This document shows, one piece after another, positions 1 through 12,417 of a DNA stretch of 64,000 nt. The stretch's first letter is position 1; every line of letters starts with the position of its first letter. Below the pieces are notes generated by a model that searched no databases, had not been told where the DNA came from, and saw nothing but the letters and a program-made list of their open reading frames with translations. Source of the DNA: Siderastrea siderea (taxonomy: Eukaryota > Cnidaria > Anthozoa > Scleractinia > Rhizangiidae); assembly GCA_964030785.1 (NCBI GenBank), contig OZ034970.1, positions 14,417,411 through 14,481,410 on the forward strand. The letters are read 5' to 3'. A program made the translations under genes and the position numbers.

Positions 1-1126
1 AACAAAGCCAACTAAACTGTGTTTACCATTTTTTTTAACCATCTCAATGTCTTCCTGTTTATGAAAATAAAATAAAAAAAAAACGGAGGAGAAATTTATG
101 ACATGAACTTAATCTACAAATATTTCATAACATTTGAAATTAGGCAAAGTCACTCGAGATGAACAGGGTTGGTGGATCTTGCCTACATATCAAACCTATT
201 TTTGTTGGCATTATTGCATATACTGTAGTTCAGAGTTTCTAGGTTGGTTTATTTTCTGTAGTCCAAGAAATATGTAGCTTCAATTTCCCATCACATTTTT
301 TGTGCCATGATCTGTCACTTGTGTCTGAAAAATATATCTTCATATGTTTGCATAGTCACTGAAGGTCAATGTCATGATGTTTTACAAGTTTGCCATATGT
401 TTGTAATTTTATTAAAATCTTTTTAAATATGAGTCACATATATATTAAGTCATATGTTAAGCAGAATAACTCGTTCTCCTATATGTTCCATATGCAAATA
501 TATAAGTTTTTCTTATATTGTAGTGAGATGTGTACCTGGATTTTCATTTCATCCAAAACAAAACCACCCATGAAGTCTTCCTCTTTTAGATTTAAATCTC
601 TTGCTTCTTGCAAACACCACTTAAGCATTGCTCTGTCCCATCCCGGTTTTTGCTCTATTTTATTTTTATGATATCTTAAAGATACAAAACAAGGAAAAAC
701 TGTAAGAGTTTAAAGACACAGTAAACAAGTAAATAAATGTAATTTCCTTCTTTTTAGAGAGGAAATAAAAGCTAGGCCGGTGTATAAATATATTAAGCAG
801 TCAGGTGTAGGTTAAGTACAGACCAATGACATTGTAGTGGGACTCACTTTCTTCTCTTCCTGCACTTACCCCTGCCCCCTATTTTGGTCTATTTTGGCCT
901 TGTATAATTCTACAGTCCTTTTGTTTTTCATCCTGTGCATTTACCATCCATCGCTAATTTTCCCCTATTATCCTCATAATTTCTTTTGACTTTCATCCTT
1001 TTCCACTACAACACTCTTGCCTATGTAATTGAACTAGTAATGTCATATTTAGAATACTTATTAAATTCCCAGTATCATGTGTTCTAGGTACAAATTTCCA
1101 GAATAGGAAATAAAATTAACACTTAC
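1..1126. other. No gene recognised (flank of the 1127-2568 gene)
   Basis: This stretch is AT-rich. The only open frame over 90 codons (390-671 +) has low-complexity, hydrophobic composition and no recognisable domain. It may hold introns or downstream exons of the minus-strand gene that starts at 2568, because the exon at 1127-1222 ends in a good splice donor (GTAAG on the minus strand) and must continue to lower coordinates. Confidence 0.5.
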
Positions 1127-2568
1127 CGGATGGTGCGGTTGCTTGGCAGATATAGCACCTCCCGAAGAGGATCCAATACATGAGGGTTCTTGCTGTATAG
1201 CTCGATACAAAGTCTCATAATTCTGCGAGAACAACATCCCAAAAGTTACTCATTAAAATTATGTTGTAATCTCAAACAAGGCTGTCGTCGAACAGGCCTT
1301 ACCCAGTAGCCAAGTTGCTCAACTGATAACGGATCAGAGTGTGTTGTGTTTGGCTGGGGTCCCATAAACATTTGACAGCCTGGGCTACTAAATATTTCTC
1401 CTAGGGCTACTTGGAGTATGCTTTGGTAATCCCATTGTTAAACCCTAAATTGTATAATCAAATTGATTCACCTTGGGTGCCATCGATTCCCCTTATTTGA
1501 CTTTGTCTTGGCAATTTTCTCTTGTTGCTCCCATAAAAGCTGCATGTGTTGTGGAACATTTTTCTTCTCCACCTGGTCCATTATTTGCAAAAGATCATGG
1601 TGATCCTTTTCATTCATTACAATCAGTTCCTCTTCTAGGGCCATTCTCATTGTCTTCTCTTTGCTTGCTTGTTTTCTCTCAACAGCTATCCTATCAATTA
1701 GCTGTTCTCGAGACATATGACGGTAGTTGCAAAACTTACTGTCAGATGGCTTTGCTGTGTCTTCCGCAGTTAACTTTCCCTTGTAGTTTAACTTCCTTGC
1801 AGTACGTCTCATTGCCATTTCACAGCATGTGCACAGTTTACAATGGGAATTGCTGGTTATAACCTCACAGTTCTTTGAAAACCAACGCTCCTCTTCAATT
1901 TGGTTACTGGACAAAATGTGCTTTTCCTCCTCTGTAACATTGATATGCTTCTCTCCCATGCCAATAAGGTGGAACCCATGGCAAATTGGTGAATTTTTGA
2001 AAATTGACAAGTACTGTTTAGCTTTATCAACAAAGCTCATTCCTGCGGAAAAAATGTCTACTTTCTTAATAAGCTCTGGTGAAACTTGCCTGTGTTCATA
2101 CATCATGGTAGTTTCAAAGGCATTGTCTGACTTGCTTTCTTTAAAATGACTTCATAAACTGCCCTTTTTCCGTCAAAGCGCAATTGGTCATCAAAGCATA
2201 AACAGCTTATTGAGTTTTGATTGACAACAGCATGCCAATCACCATCAGCACTACTGGTGATTTCCAAAATGTTGGAGCACAGTTTCTCCCAGTCGCTTCC
2301 TTGGCTTACACACTCGTCATGGTTTCCGAATGGTTTTCTTTTAAGGTTCCTGAAAATTTTTTTCACCTCAGAACAACCTTCCTTTCGTTTACGGGATTTC
2401 TTTATACCCACCCCAAATAACTCAAACACTGCTCTAGTTAGGATGTTGGGCGTTAAAAATGAACCACTTGTACTACGCAATATGTTTTCCTTGTCTTCTC
2501 CTGCATGTGCTACCAAGTCTTCGCAGAAAACGTGACTCCCGACCTCCAATTCATAATGGCAGGACACC
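1127..2568 (-). CDS. Transposase-derived gene, P-element-like (tentative), partial
   Basis: Three coding blocks can be read on the minus strand. The first (about 2568 down to 2103) follows an acceptor-like TTTTGTTCAG and runs 155 codons. The second (2106 down to 1472) lies in another frame and overlaps the first by four bases. It holds a Cys cluster (CKLCTCC), a coiled-coil-like charged stretch and ends in RWHP. The third (1222-1127) is a clean exon: the second block ends in phase 2 at CCAAG|GTGA, and the join gives RWHPR followed by IMRLCIELYSKNP. The RWHP-x-I-x-R-x-C-x-E-x-Y-x-K-x-P pattern is familiar to me from transposase-like proteins that are abundant in cnidarians. The P-element link is by memory only. 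The frame change at 2103-2106 is either a single-base indel or real decay. The 5' and 3' ends are not identified. Confidence 0.6.
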
Positions 2569-2693
2569 CTGAACAAAATCAAATGTAAATGGATCAGAGT
2601 GTTTTGTTATAATTGGCTCCACTCAATGTTTACCAGGTTGCCATTATTGTCATTATTTGTAGTGTAAGATTGCATACTTGTCCGAATCTTAAC

Positions 2694-3006
2694 CCACGGC
2701 TACACGAGATTTTTTTTTTTGCTTGCGATGGTGATGCGATTTTTTAAAAATTGTCGCGTAGACCGCGCGCTGCGAAAATCGCAAGTGTAGCCACCCTCTG
2801 ACAAAGACCGTGATTTTGTTGCCAAAAATTCAACTCATTGAATTTCTCGCTTTTTTGAGCGATTTTTTTATCTGTCACATCACCTTTGCGAGGGTAGGGC
2901 TACACATGCGATTTTCACCGCGCGCTGGCGACGCGACAATTTTCCAAAAAAGAAAAAAAAATCGCATCACCATCACAAGCAAAAAATCGCTCGTGTGGCC
3001 ACGGCT
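2694..3006. repeat. Foldback MITE-like element
   Basis: Two arms of about 105-115 bp are imperfect reverse complements. The left arm begins CCACGGCTACACGAG and continues through a T-run, GCTTGCGATGGTGATGCG and GTCGCG. The right arm repeats this inverted and ends at GTGTGGCCACGG. The middle (about 2800-2890) is unique. There is no coding capacity. I could not fix a target duplication. The structure fits a non-autonomous DNA transposon. Confidence 0.75.
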
Positions 3007-5443
3007 TTATGCATGGACAATTGGATGTAGGTTTTGCTGCACCCTATTACATTTCTTTGATCAGTTAACATATCAGTTTTTTTAAATACGAATATTGTAA
3101 ATTCACCGCCAGTAACTTTTTTAATATGTACACTTTTATATAAAGATTATGCTCTACAAACAAATTAACTTAGAAGACGATTAAACCCCAAAAAATGTAA
3201 AATTGCAGTCAGGGATGGACATAATAAAAATCTAAAAATCGTGTCTGACGCTGACTTAGGTGAAACGTTCAATACAACGTTTACAAAACTGAAAAGACGT
3301 TTCGACCGAAAAGCTTCGGCCTTCATTGAATTCAAACAAGTCACTGTTTTCAAAAAAAAAAAATCACGGTTTGTGCGTGCTACGCGGACATGTCAACATG
3401 TTGCCCGAGAAGACGATTGTTATCTTTTTGGTCCGAGAAGACGATTATTATCATTACGGGTATGATGTAAATAATAAAAGATAAGAACTGCTTGATCTCT
3501 TTTTACTTACCAAGTGCGGACAGAAGAATATAGACCTGGCGTTTCCATTTTTAACCGCCACTTCTGTACCCAGTGTACGGACAGGAGAGCAACAGTCAGT
3601 TGTTCGGCACTCGAAATTCGGCGGGAATCGCTTGTAGCATTCAGGTACAAAACTTGACTTACCCGAGAGACGGTGAGTTTGGCATTTGGCGACACCGAAG
3701 TCACCCATGCCGTCCCCCGGTGTGGCGAAATTTTGCGCTATGTCCCAGGCTTGACCGTTAGTTTTGACCCTCTTTTCCTTACAAGCCTGTGATGGCGGCG
3801 GTTTCGAAAAGTTGGATCGTTTTTAATGCAAGACTGTACATCGATAAATGGACTAATTGACGGCTGAATCACATAGAAAGGTAGGAAATTTATCCTTTTT
3901 GAAATGTGGTGTGCTTTGAAAGCGCTGACTGCGGATTAAATCGATTTTTAGCGGGCATTTCCATCGGGACCTTGTCTGTCGGTTGGTAAATTTGAATTTC
4001 CGTTTTCCTACCTTTAGCTGTCTTTAGTACGTGACATGCCGTCGCATCGACCGTTAAGCTGAAAATCGCCCAAAACGGCCTCCGGAAGTTCGGAAAAGCG
4101 ATAAAAACACAGCAAACACACAACAGGTAAGGTTTTTTAAACTTTATTTCGATTTTAATGTATTTTCGGCGGAAAACCGCCGATTATTTTCGATCGAATT
4201 TCAGCTCCATACAAACTCTCATATTACGCTGTGGTTACCTGTGGCTAAACCTGAGAATTAGACCACAATCTTTCTCAACGTAGAACTTTTTACCCTAAGT
4301 CGGCTTGAAATACGCCTTCAAATACGACAGCTAAAGTAAAACTTGAGAGTCTTTTTGAAGTCGCCCTTGACTCCAGCAGAATCGAAATTCAAAACGCTCA
4401 GAGCGCAGTGGCCGGACCAGAGCCCGTCCCTGTGGATTTCAAAGATGCGCGCCCACGTGCTTTTAGCTGCAAGGCTGCACTGTCATTGGTCAAGTGCACT
4501 CCCAAGTAAGGGGTAGACCTTACTTTCAACTGCACTTGAATCCTTTTGGTTTACGCTTATCGCCTGGGCAACAAAGAAACCAAAAAGTGTGGTCATCTAA
4601 AGTTCACACTCCAAGTACGCGAGCTACACTTGAGTGACTCCGCGCAAATCAACAGCACGTGCCATTCAAAAAGACCTTTTTGCTAAAAAAGAACGAAAAT
4701 ATTGAGCTTATAGACTAAACGAACCACTGCAAATTATCAAACTTTTTAATTATCTTCAGCTCATATTAATTTTTACCTCTTTGATACATTTTACAAAGAA
4801 ATTTAAACGTGTAAATCAATCACACGAGTGCTTCTATTGAAACGTAAGTCAGACTTAGAAGACGCCCTCAGATAGGAGTTCACACTACAAGTACGTAACA
4901 AGTGCACTTCAAGTGCACTTAACAGCCCTAGTGAGAACCGGCCTATTAGCTCTTTTTTCTTAAGTTTAAAACTGTCAGAACAATCGTTTTGCTAAATATT
5001 AAGAAACTGTTTTTGAGTTTTGTTGTCTTTGCCAAAACGCGGGTCACCATGCGATTTCGCGCCAAAAACGCGGGATACAGCACAGGGTTATCTCAAGTTT
5101 GTGCCACCTCATATTGGTAACCCTGTGGTGCGGGCAAACGGTCACGTGACTATTACATCACTACCAAAATTTCTTGGCTTGATAGATAGCATTTTTTCCT
5201 ATCCATGGTGCTCCGCGGGCGCTGCTTCGCTGCGCGGAGCTCCGCTACAAAAACGTTTTGATAACTGGTGGTACGTAATTTGAGACACTTCGCTTCCTTT
5301 CTGCTGTTTTTGGAAATGGGTAGGGATTTTTCAAGAGTCTTGAAAAAGAATACGCTACGAAACGATAAATATACGCCAAAAAACGATTCCCATGTTCCCT
5401 CCTACTTAATTAATCACGATCGTGTTTATTGTGTTAATGACAG
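3007..5443. other. Intergenic or intron, no gene recognised
   Basis: No convincing coding sequence. Minor structure: GAGAAGACGATT occurs twice near 3406-3450; AAGTGCACTT-type palindromic words recur between 4490 and 4920; a GC-rich hairpin lies at about 5208-5243 (GCTCCGCGG pairing with CTGCGCGGAGC). No upstream exon of the Ig gene at 5444 was found here. Confidence 0.4.
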
Positions 5444-6936
5444 TTGCTGCCCTGATCACTCAAAAGCCCTCCTCTGTCCTCGTTGAAGAAGGACAGAACG
5501 TCAGCCTGTTGTGCAAAGCTACTGGACAACCGAATCCAACAGTCACGTGGCATAAAGCATTTAGTCACTTTCCGAAAGGGAGAACTGCAGTGGTCGCTGG
5601 AAACTTGACTATAATGGGTGTAACTAAAGCAGATGGCGGGGCTTACGCATGCTCAGCTAAGAATCTCCTTGGACAGGACTCTGCAGTCGCAATAGTCATG
5701 GCGATTGACAGGCTCAAATTGACCCTAACCCCTCCTCCTAAAGTTACTGCTAGAGAGAAAAACAACGTGATGTTGAATTGTACAGCTCAAGGAGCAACAG
5801 AGGTTATTTGGAAAAGAGCTGGCAAAAATCGTCCTCAAAATCATGTTGTTTATCCAAACGGAACTTTGCTTTTAAGGAATGTGGCCACAAATGATGCTGG
5901 GTCTTACGCATGCGTAGCAAAAAACTCTCAGCGCTTGATTGAAGCGAAGTCTGCTGTTAAAGTAGTAAAAACAGGTAATTATTTGAAAGATTTTGTGACT
6001 CGCTTCAGAGTACTTTAGAGTTCTAGAGTAACATGAGGGACAAAGGCGAGGTTGACAATACACAATAAGGTAACGGGATAACATAGGCTCCATCCGCACT
6101 AATCCGTATTTATTGAGAACGCATACTTTTAGTCTTCGTTTTTTCCTGATTACCACAACTAATACGGAGGTATTTAGAAAGGGTTCTCCGAAATGGACAC
6201 TTTTAAAAACGAAGGTCTGTTATTAATAGCAGTGTGAACGGGAGAAAACGAAGGATCATAAAAACGCTGACGTCATGAACAGAGTTATGCGTGTATAGTT
6301 GAGGAAAACGCTCTCTTTTTAGTTTTACCTGATTCAATATTTTTCAGGAAACGATTTTAAAAATGCATCGATGGCGGGAACGAATTCAAATAATTCTAAA
6401 ATTTTGTTTTCAGCCCCTGTTGTTTACTCTCCGAAGGCGCAGTGCTTTCGATTCCAGGTGATGAGTGACTGTCCTTAGCCTGTCACAATTACCGTGAATG
6501 CATAAAATCTTGATGTCTCAGCAGACATACTGTACTGTACTGGAGGATGTATTATGAAAATAAGAGCTGACCGCCAAGTGCAAAAGCAACCACAAATATC
6601 TGTGAAAGGAACATGTCTGGAATCTACCTCAGTCTTAGGCCTGTGACAATTTGATATTAACATTGTCATCAGAAACTATCCATGTTTGTTTGTTTATTTT
6701 TAACAGCACTGTGGCTGGAGTATACTCCCCAGTGGTGTGATGGCCATCGTAGATTAATTAAACGAGGTGGTATAACTGAAAAAGAATGCAAAACCCTTTG
6801 CGCAGGTTGCGCTGCCATCGAGTACTGGTCTGGACAGCCAAAGTATTGCTATGAGTGCTTGGATCAAACAAAGCGGACGCCATTCACTGTCACTTCTGGC
6901 ATGGGTTACCCACCGCACGTGTTTATCAGGCAGTGA
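5444..6936 (+). CDS. Ig-domain secreted/surface protein, 5' end missing
   Basis: Exon 1 (5444-5974) starts after an acceptor (GTTAATGACAG) in phase 1 and encodes two I-set-like Ig domains. Each has a first Cys (SLLCKA; LNCTA), a Trp (TWHKA; IWKRA) and the second-Cys motif (YACSAKN; YACVAKN). It ends at the donor ACAG|GTAATT. A small exon from 6414 gives a tail with one Cys (PKAQCFRFQ); its donor is uncertain (6457 or 6464). The last exon (6707-6936) follows TTTTTAACAG and encodes a Cys-rich domain with seven Cys, ending in a stop. The two Ig domains are clearly paralogous to those at 17534-18060, and both exons start at the same point in phase 1. No signal peptide, membrane anchor or collagen exon was found upstream, so this is either a partial duplicate or a gene with distant 5' exons. 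Confidence 0.65.
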
Positions 6937-8947
6937 ATAACATTTTTACCACAAAAAAAAAAACAGAACAAATAGTTTGTTAAAATAATTAACGAAGTAA
7001 TGAACGCCGCCATGATCTACTCTGATGTGATTGTTCCCACGTAGATATGCACTGATAGGCGCTGGTATAGGAAGGGTAGTGAAACACAAATGTATCTCTC
7101 AACGCAAATAGCCGTTGAGTGAAAAACTGAAGTTAGCGCGCAATAGGACCTAGTCATTTTTAGAGAAAAAAATTTTAGCTACATTTCACGAGATAAGTAC
7201 ACTATATGTTTAAACTGTATCAATTAAGTTTTGCCAACTTCAACGAGGGGTCAATTCAATTAGACACATTCAAGTTTATTTTGCAGATGAAAAAAATATC
7301 TGCGGCGTTACACAATTGAGGCTTTTTAGATCTGACATACTCTTATATCATGTTTTGTCCAATTTCATTATCTTGCACTTCAAGAACTCCTTTCCTGAGA
7401 TTTTCTGAGACCCCGCTGTCAACAATGATTGGTACTGTCTTCAATAGCTTTCTGGACGTTTTGTTGAAATAAGAACGTGTCAGAAATTGAAACCGGATAG
7501 AAACAGCTGCCATTTTCGTGGGAAAAGCAAACAAAGACGGAAAGAGAACAGTCGGGACATTTTATTCTATTGTTTTTACTTCTGTTTGTTTCCTTCTAAT
7601 AATGGAAAGTTCATAAGTAAACACCGGGAACCGAGATCAAATTTATCTCCGTTCAGCATATCGCACTTCTGATACTCAATATGAAACATATGTGCCGAAC
7701 AATAAAGATAAGTTTCGCCTTCGACATGACTTTTTCACAGAAGCAAACAGATCTTTAAAAACAACTTCGTGAGGAATGAAATCCAGCTGGAAATACTGAA
7801 CTATTAATTTCTTTTTTAAAAAATAAAACAACACAACGTTTGGATTTATTTCTTTTAAAAGATGTGAGTGTATGTATTTAAATTGACAAAATATTTATTT
7901 ACAGACAACTGAAGTCGAAATTAAATAAAAATGGATAACTCTTTGGAAATTAATTGTATTTCGGTCATATCCTGGCTGAACACAAATCAACAGAAACTTG
8001 AGGTCATCCTGTTTCTACACTGTAAGTAAATAACAAGTGCAAATTGTCAATTTAGAGTGCTGACGGCATCCAAACTGGAGAATATGATTACCCTTGAGGT
8101 ATAAGAAAAGTGAAATACGCAACGTCCTGATGCGTTTTTGAGTTTCGAAGTGGTCCTGTTCTAAGTGTAGCCTGCGTAGTAGACTTCGCGCGAAGGCAAA
8201 GTTTGAATGGCGGAACTTGCAAAACCAAGCTGCAAAATGAGTATGGTATTTTTGGTATTTTTCTTTCTTTCACGCGGCTCCACTACTCAAATCTTCCTTT
8301 CGGCACAAACTGGATACCACCTGCAGCTACTACGGCTAGTCATGTGACCTAGGTATCCGTTTGTTTCGTTATTATTCAAACAAACTCTCCACGTGTGAGG
8401 TCATTTCACATGAAAGCCATGTTCACTTCTTTAATAGCTTCTTAAGTTTCTTCTGAGATTTCAGTCTTATTTCTCTTACAGGCTTCATTTAACCCAAAAA
8501 TGTAATTAACTGTTTTGCACTGCAAATGTCCAATAAATCTATCAAAATTTTTTCATGGTTTGTTGAATGTTTATAACTAAGAAAATTAGGGAAATTGTGA
8601 AGAAATGAGAGTCAAATGCAGCGAAAACTTTATATTTATGCCCCTTGCCCGCTTACTAACGAATGAACTTTTCAATGTGCATTGCCAAGGCTGAGCTCGG
8701 TTTGCTGGGAATGGAACTAGACTGACACAGTTTTTGCCATAATTTGGCCACTCAGTTAAGTGGTCGTTTATTGATAATCTCATATCAAATTACAATTGAT
8801 CTGGAAATGAAAACCTTTTCCCAGCAAAGGTGAGGGCAAACACGCCAAAGCCCGGATCGTACAAGCGAGACAGGGCCGCCCCACCCGAAGCCCAAGCAAT
8901 GCACAGTGACTTAACAGGAACGAACCAATAACACTGAAACATGACTG
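6937..8947. other. Intergenic, no gene recognised
   Basis: AT-rich sequence between the first Ig gene and the tyrosine-recombinase retroelement. Open frames here are at most 65 codons and look like chance. No repeat structure stood out. Confidence 0.4.
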
Positions 8948-9377
8948 CTGAGTCTAACCCAGTGGCCCCTGCACACAAGGTTAACCAACAAACTGTGAAA
9001 TCGCTCACAAAAGCTTACACTTATTAAAATATTCAGAATAGCTGGATGTTTTGTGAAACATTTGGCCCCTGCACAAATGCTTCCACTTAAGGGACTCTAT
9101 ACAAAGCATACAAACGTCCTTCCAGATCTGAGTCTGAACTACATAGGCTCAAAAAATTAAAGTTAAAAAATTAAAGTATGAGTACTGAGTCTAACCCAGT
9201 GGCCCCTGCACACAAGGTTGACCAAAAAACTGTGACATAATTCACAAAAGCTTACACTTATTAAAATATTTAGATTAGCTGGATGTTTTGCGAAACATTT
9301 GGCCCCTGCACAAATGCTTCCACTTAAACAAATCTATACTAACAACATACCACTGTCTCTCCAGATCCAAGCCTGAA
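8948..9377. repeat. Direct repeat pair at the 3' end of the YR retroelement
   Basis: Copy 1 is 8948-9138 and copy 2 is 9185-9377. They share CTGAGTCTAACCCAGT, then CACAAAAGCTTACACTTATT, then GCTGGATGTTTTG, with scattered mismatches. The motif GGCCCCTGCACA occurs twice in each copy and three more times downstream (near 9387, 9455 and 9563), seven in all before the recombinase ORF. These are probably the B1/B2 split direct repeats used for circularisation in the Ngaro replication model. Confidence 0.75.
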
Positions 9378-9652
9378 GGAAGAGTTGGCCCCTGCACAAA
9401 TGCTCCTAATACGGCAGCTATCTATCTGAACAAAAACCCATATGTCCTGGGCTGTTGGCCCCTGCACAACCGCTCAGCATTAAATGCCATCAACTAACTT
9501 AACCATCAGTCTTTAGGAATATATTTAACAATGCTAGTAGATAAACATAACGCAGATACTCTTGGCCCCTGCACAAAAGATCTGCTCCATGCTTGAGAAG
9601 CTTACATGTAGTTACATGGGTACGACTGCAAGCATGGACATATGGCACTGGT

Positions 9653-10648
9653 TTACGGTTGGACCGCCGAAAGAGACCCCACTGTGGAAGTTCGAATATA
9701 TCGTAAAAATGCATTAGATTTCCAGCGTCCAAAGTTCCTAATCTGTGCGTCAGACATTCCCTTAGCTGCTGCCCAGGAAGCAGCACCAATCCGGAAGCTA
9801 TGTGACTTATAGCGCGAACCATCTAAATCACAAAAATTAAGGTCTTCAGATAAAGCTGTCACAAAGAAAGATCGGCATATTGGAGAGGCATCTGGCCAGC
9901 AGAAAAGAGGTCCCGGAGATTGTCCCCTTAAACTCAGATACTCTAACAAATGAGAGACCGGGCAAACCGGTCTCTCACGATAAAGAAAAATATCTACTGG
10001 GCTTGTACTATCACTATGCTTGTAATTCCTTAGCGTTAGCTTAATCGCACTGACATTGCCCTCTCTGGTTTTCATAGAGACGAGTTGGCTGATAGTAATA
10101 ATATTTTGATGGGGTTGATTAACTCTATATGTGATTTCACCCACTCGAAGGGCGGCAAAGAAAGCGAAAGCGTACATAGCTTGTATTAATTTCCTGCTAT
10201 ACAAGGAAGATTTGGTGTGTTCACATGCTAATATGATGTTTTCAAGTATTGGCAGTGAAATGGGTAGGCGAGAGTCCCTGGAAGGGTTGAGTTTACAGTA
10301 GCCGCGTAATGTGAGCTGAATCATTTCAGACTTAGTTGGATCAGGCAAAGAGGCTAAACGGTGGGGGTAACCTAGTGCCGAAATGTAACTGGTAACTGTG
10401 GAGGCTGCATATTTCTGTTCAGCTAAAAAGGCGATGAACAGGGCCAATGTATGAGTTGAAATCGGAAACAGGGGAGTTTGAAGTTGCAATCTATCCCTTA
10501 TGAAATGCTGCAAGATCTGCCAAGGACGACGATATGTGTTTAAAGAACTGGCACTCAAACTGGCTTCTAATAACTGGGCTAGCCTATTGCCCAGTTCTCT
10601 GGTAGCAGGGGTGCTGGCAGTGGGGTTGGTGATGGGTCCATACCGCAA
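9653..10648 (-). CDS. Tyrosine recombinase of the YR retroelement
   Basis: 331 codons. The N-terminal half has a SAM-like core-binding domain (LNTYRRPWQILQHF). The catalytic half shows the first Arg (AALRVGEI), the H-x-x-R box (SHSFRIG), a Trp two turns on (FGRWKS) and the nucleophilic Tyr (RYIR). All expected YR catalytic residues are present, so this ORF looks intact. It overlaps the end of the RT/RNase H ORF in another frame, as is usual in this group. In the family model it integrates a circular DNA intermediate by strand exchange without a target duplication. Confidence 0.9.
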   Translation of the reverse strand: MRYGPITNPTASTPATRELGNRLAQLLEASLSASSLNTYRRPWQILQHFIRDRLQLQTPLFPISTHTLALFIAFLAEQKYAASTVTSYISALGYPHRLASLPDPTKSEMIQLTLRGYCKLNPSRDSRLPISLPILENIILACEHTKSSLYSRKLIQAMYAFAFFAALRVGEITYRVNQPHQNIITISQLVSMKTREGNVSAIKLTLRNYKHSDSTSPVDIFLYRERPVCPVSHLLEYLSLRGQSPGPLFCWPDASPICRSFFVTALSEDLNFCDLDGSRYKSHSFRIGAASWAAAKGMSDAQIRNFGRWKSNAFLRYIRTSTVGSLSAVQP

Positions 10649-12417
10649 GACAATGTTTGGAATTTGTCGACCTGTAAACGAGATAGACTATCAGCGAGCA
10701 CGTTCTTAGCTCCTTGAATATGGCGCGCCCTAAAGAAAATATTGTTCCTCAAGCAAATCAGAACCATAGTGCGCAATAATACTAGCATCTTAGTGTCCTT
10801 CGTTGTTTGCTTATTGATGACATGGACTACACTCTCATTATCCGTAAAAAAGAGCACCCTCTTGTTTCTTAATTCCGTACACCAAGTACTGAGAGCGATG
10901 ACAATTGGAAAAAACTAGAGAAAACAAATATTATGTGCCTTCCATGCATCGGGCCATGTACCGTAAGCCCAGTGCTTGCCAAAAATAAGACCGTATCCGC
11001 TAGATTGTGCGGCATCCGTGTAGAAATGCATGGTATGCGAGGTCGACCAGGCTTCCTCTAAGAAAAAGGACTTTCCATTGAAAGAATCTAAGAAAGTTTC
11101 CCAGATTCGTAAATCCTGTTTAGTTTCAGTAGTAACCCGAATACGGTAATGTGCATGTCGGACACCGATGGTGAGGTTTATCAATCGCCGGATAAAAACT
11201 CTGCCAGGGGTAACTACCGAGCAAGCAAAGTTCAGGAGACCTATAAGCGATTGGAGCTCCTTCAATTTAACTCTTTTTCTGGGCAACATACTGCGAATTG
11301 CCCCCAAGATTTTGCTAACTTTTTCCAGTGGAAGCCTGGCCTCAAGATTTATACAATCTAACTCTATTCCAGCAAATTGCAATACCTGACTAGGGCCTTC
11401 AGTTTTTTCTGGAGCCATGGGAACCCCGATGTCCTCACAACAATGTAAAAACCGTTGAAGGGCAGCACCGCAAGCATCGTGGGATGTATCAAGAATAAGA
11501 AAGTCATCTAAAATATGTAGGATGTTGGGAATCGCTAATTTGCTTCGCGCTACCCACTCCATTGCGGTGCTGAGAGCTTCAAAGGTCTTACAAGAACTAG
11601 CACAACCCGCGGGGAGGCAGCGGTCTACATAGTATCTCCCTTTCCATTGCATTCCCAGTAGTTGGTAATCTAACGGGTGAACTGGGATGATGCGGAAAGC
11701 ACTCCTAACGTCCGTCTTGGCCAGAGTACAGCCTGCGCCGTAACGTTTGATAATCCTAATTGTGTCATCGACCGTGGCATATTGTACTGAGCAGAACTCT
11801 GGAGGGATAAAGTCATTAACTGAAGCTCCAAAGGGGAATGAAAGATGGTGAATCATTCTAAATTCGCCTGGCACTTTCTTAGGAATCACTCCTAGGGGAG
11901 ATATTTTGAGATTATGCAACGGGGGTGTAGCCAATGGTCCCATTATACGACCTGCTTGGATTTCTTTAGCTAACTTGAGATCAACAATATTCGAGTGCTC
12001 AGACGCAGAAAAAAGATTGTTAGAATAACTGCCCTCCAATGGCCCTTGAAAATGCAAACGAAAACCATGTGAAAATCCAGATAATAAATGTTTACGAGAA
12101 TTTTCATTATAACCAGCTAAGTATGCTGCTAAAATCTTAGCCTTGACTGGAGTTGGGAGTGCTTCGGAAGGTAGTATTGCTGTTGGAAGCGACCCGGTTG
12201 TAAAGTGGTGGGGTTGGTTTGGACCCTGTATTCCCCGTTGGCGATTTGGGAGCTTGTTGGCATTTGGAAATGGGGTGGCTGCTCCCACACCGGAAACATC
12301 GGTGCTTGAAGGAACACCCATTGCATTCGATTCCCCTATGGAATTTATAACAGAACCCTTTGGGAATGTATTGCCCTGTTTGTTTACTTTTTCCCCCTTG
12401 GGTATTTGCTTTGGCAC
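10579..12417 (-). pseudogene. RT-RNase H polyprotein of the YR retroelement, one in-frame stop
   Basis: The 500-codon ORF (12417-10915) carries a reverse transcriptase with TDVRSAF and the LDDF active site, then the start of RNase H (FYTDAAQSS). A TAG at 10915-10917 interrupts it after NICFL. The same frame then runs on to 10579 through more RNase H (FFTDNESV; ARHIQGAKNVLADSLSR). Reading through the TAG gives one continuous protein, and a GAG-to-TAG change would explain it. The start overlaps gag by about 280 bases in another frame. It may be a recently inactivated copy. Confidence 0.85.

Noticed and set aside
390..671. 93-codon ORF near the left edge
   Set aside because: Hydrophobic, AT-driven composition and no homology recognised.
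1473..2535. Plus-strand ORFs opposite the transposase-derived gene
   Set aside because: They are shadows of the minus-strand coding exons.
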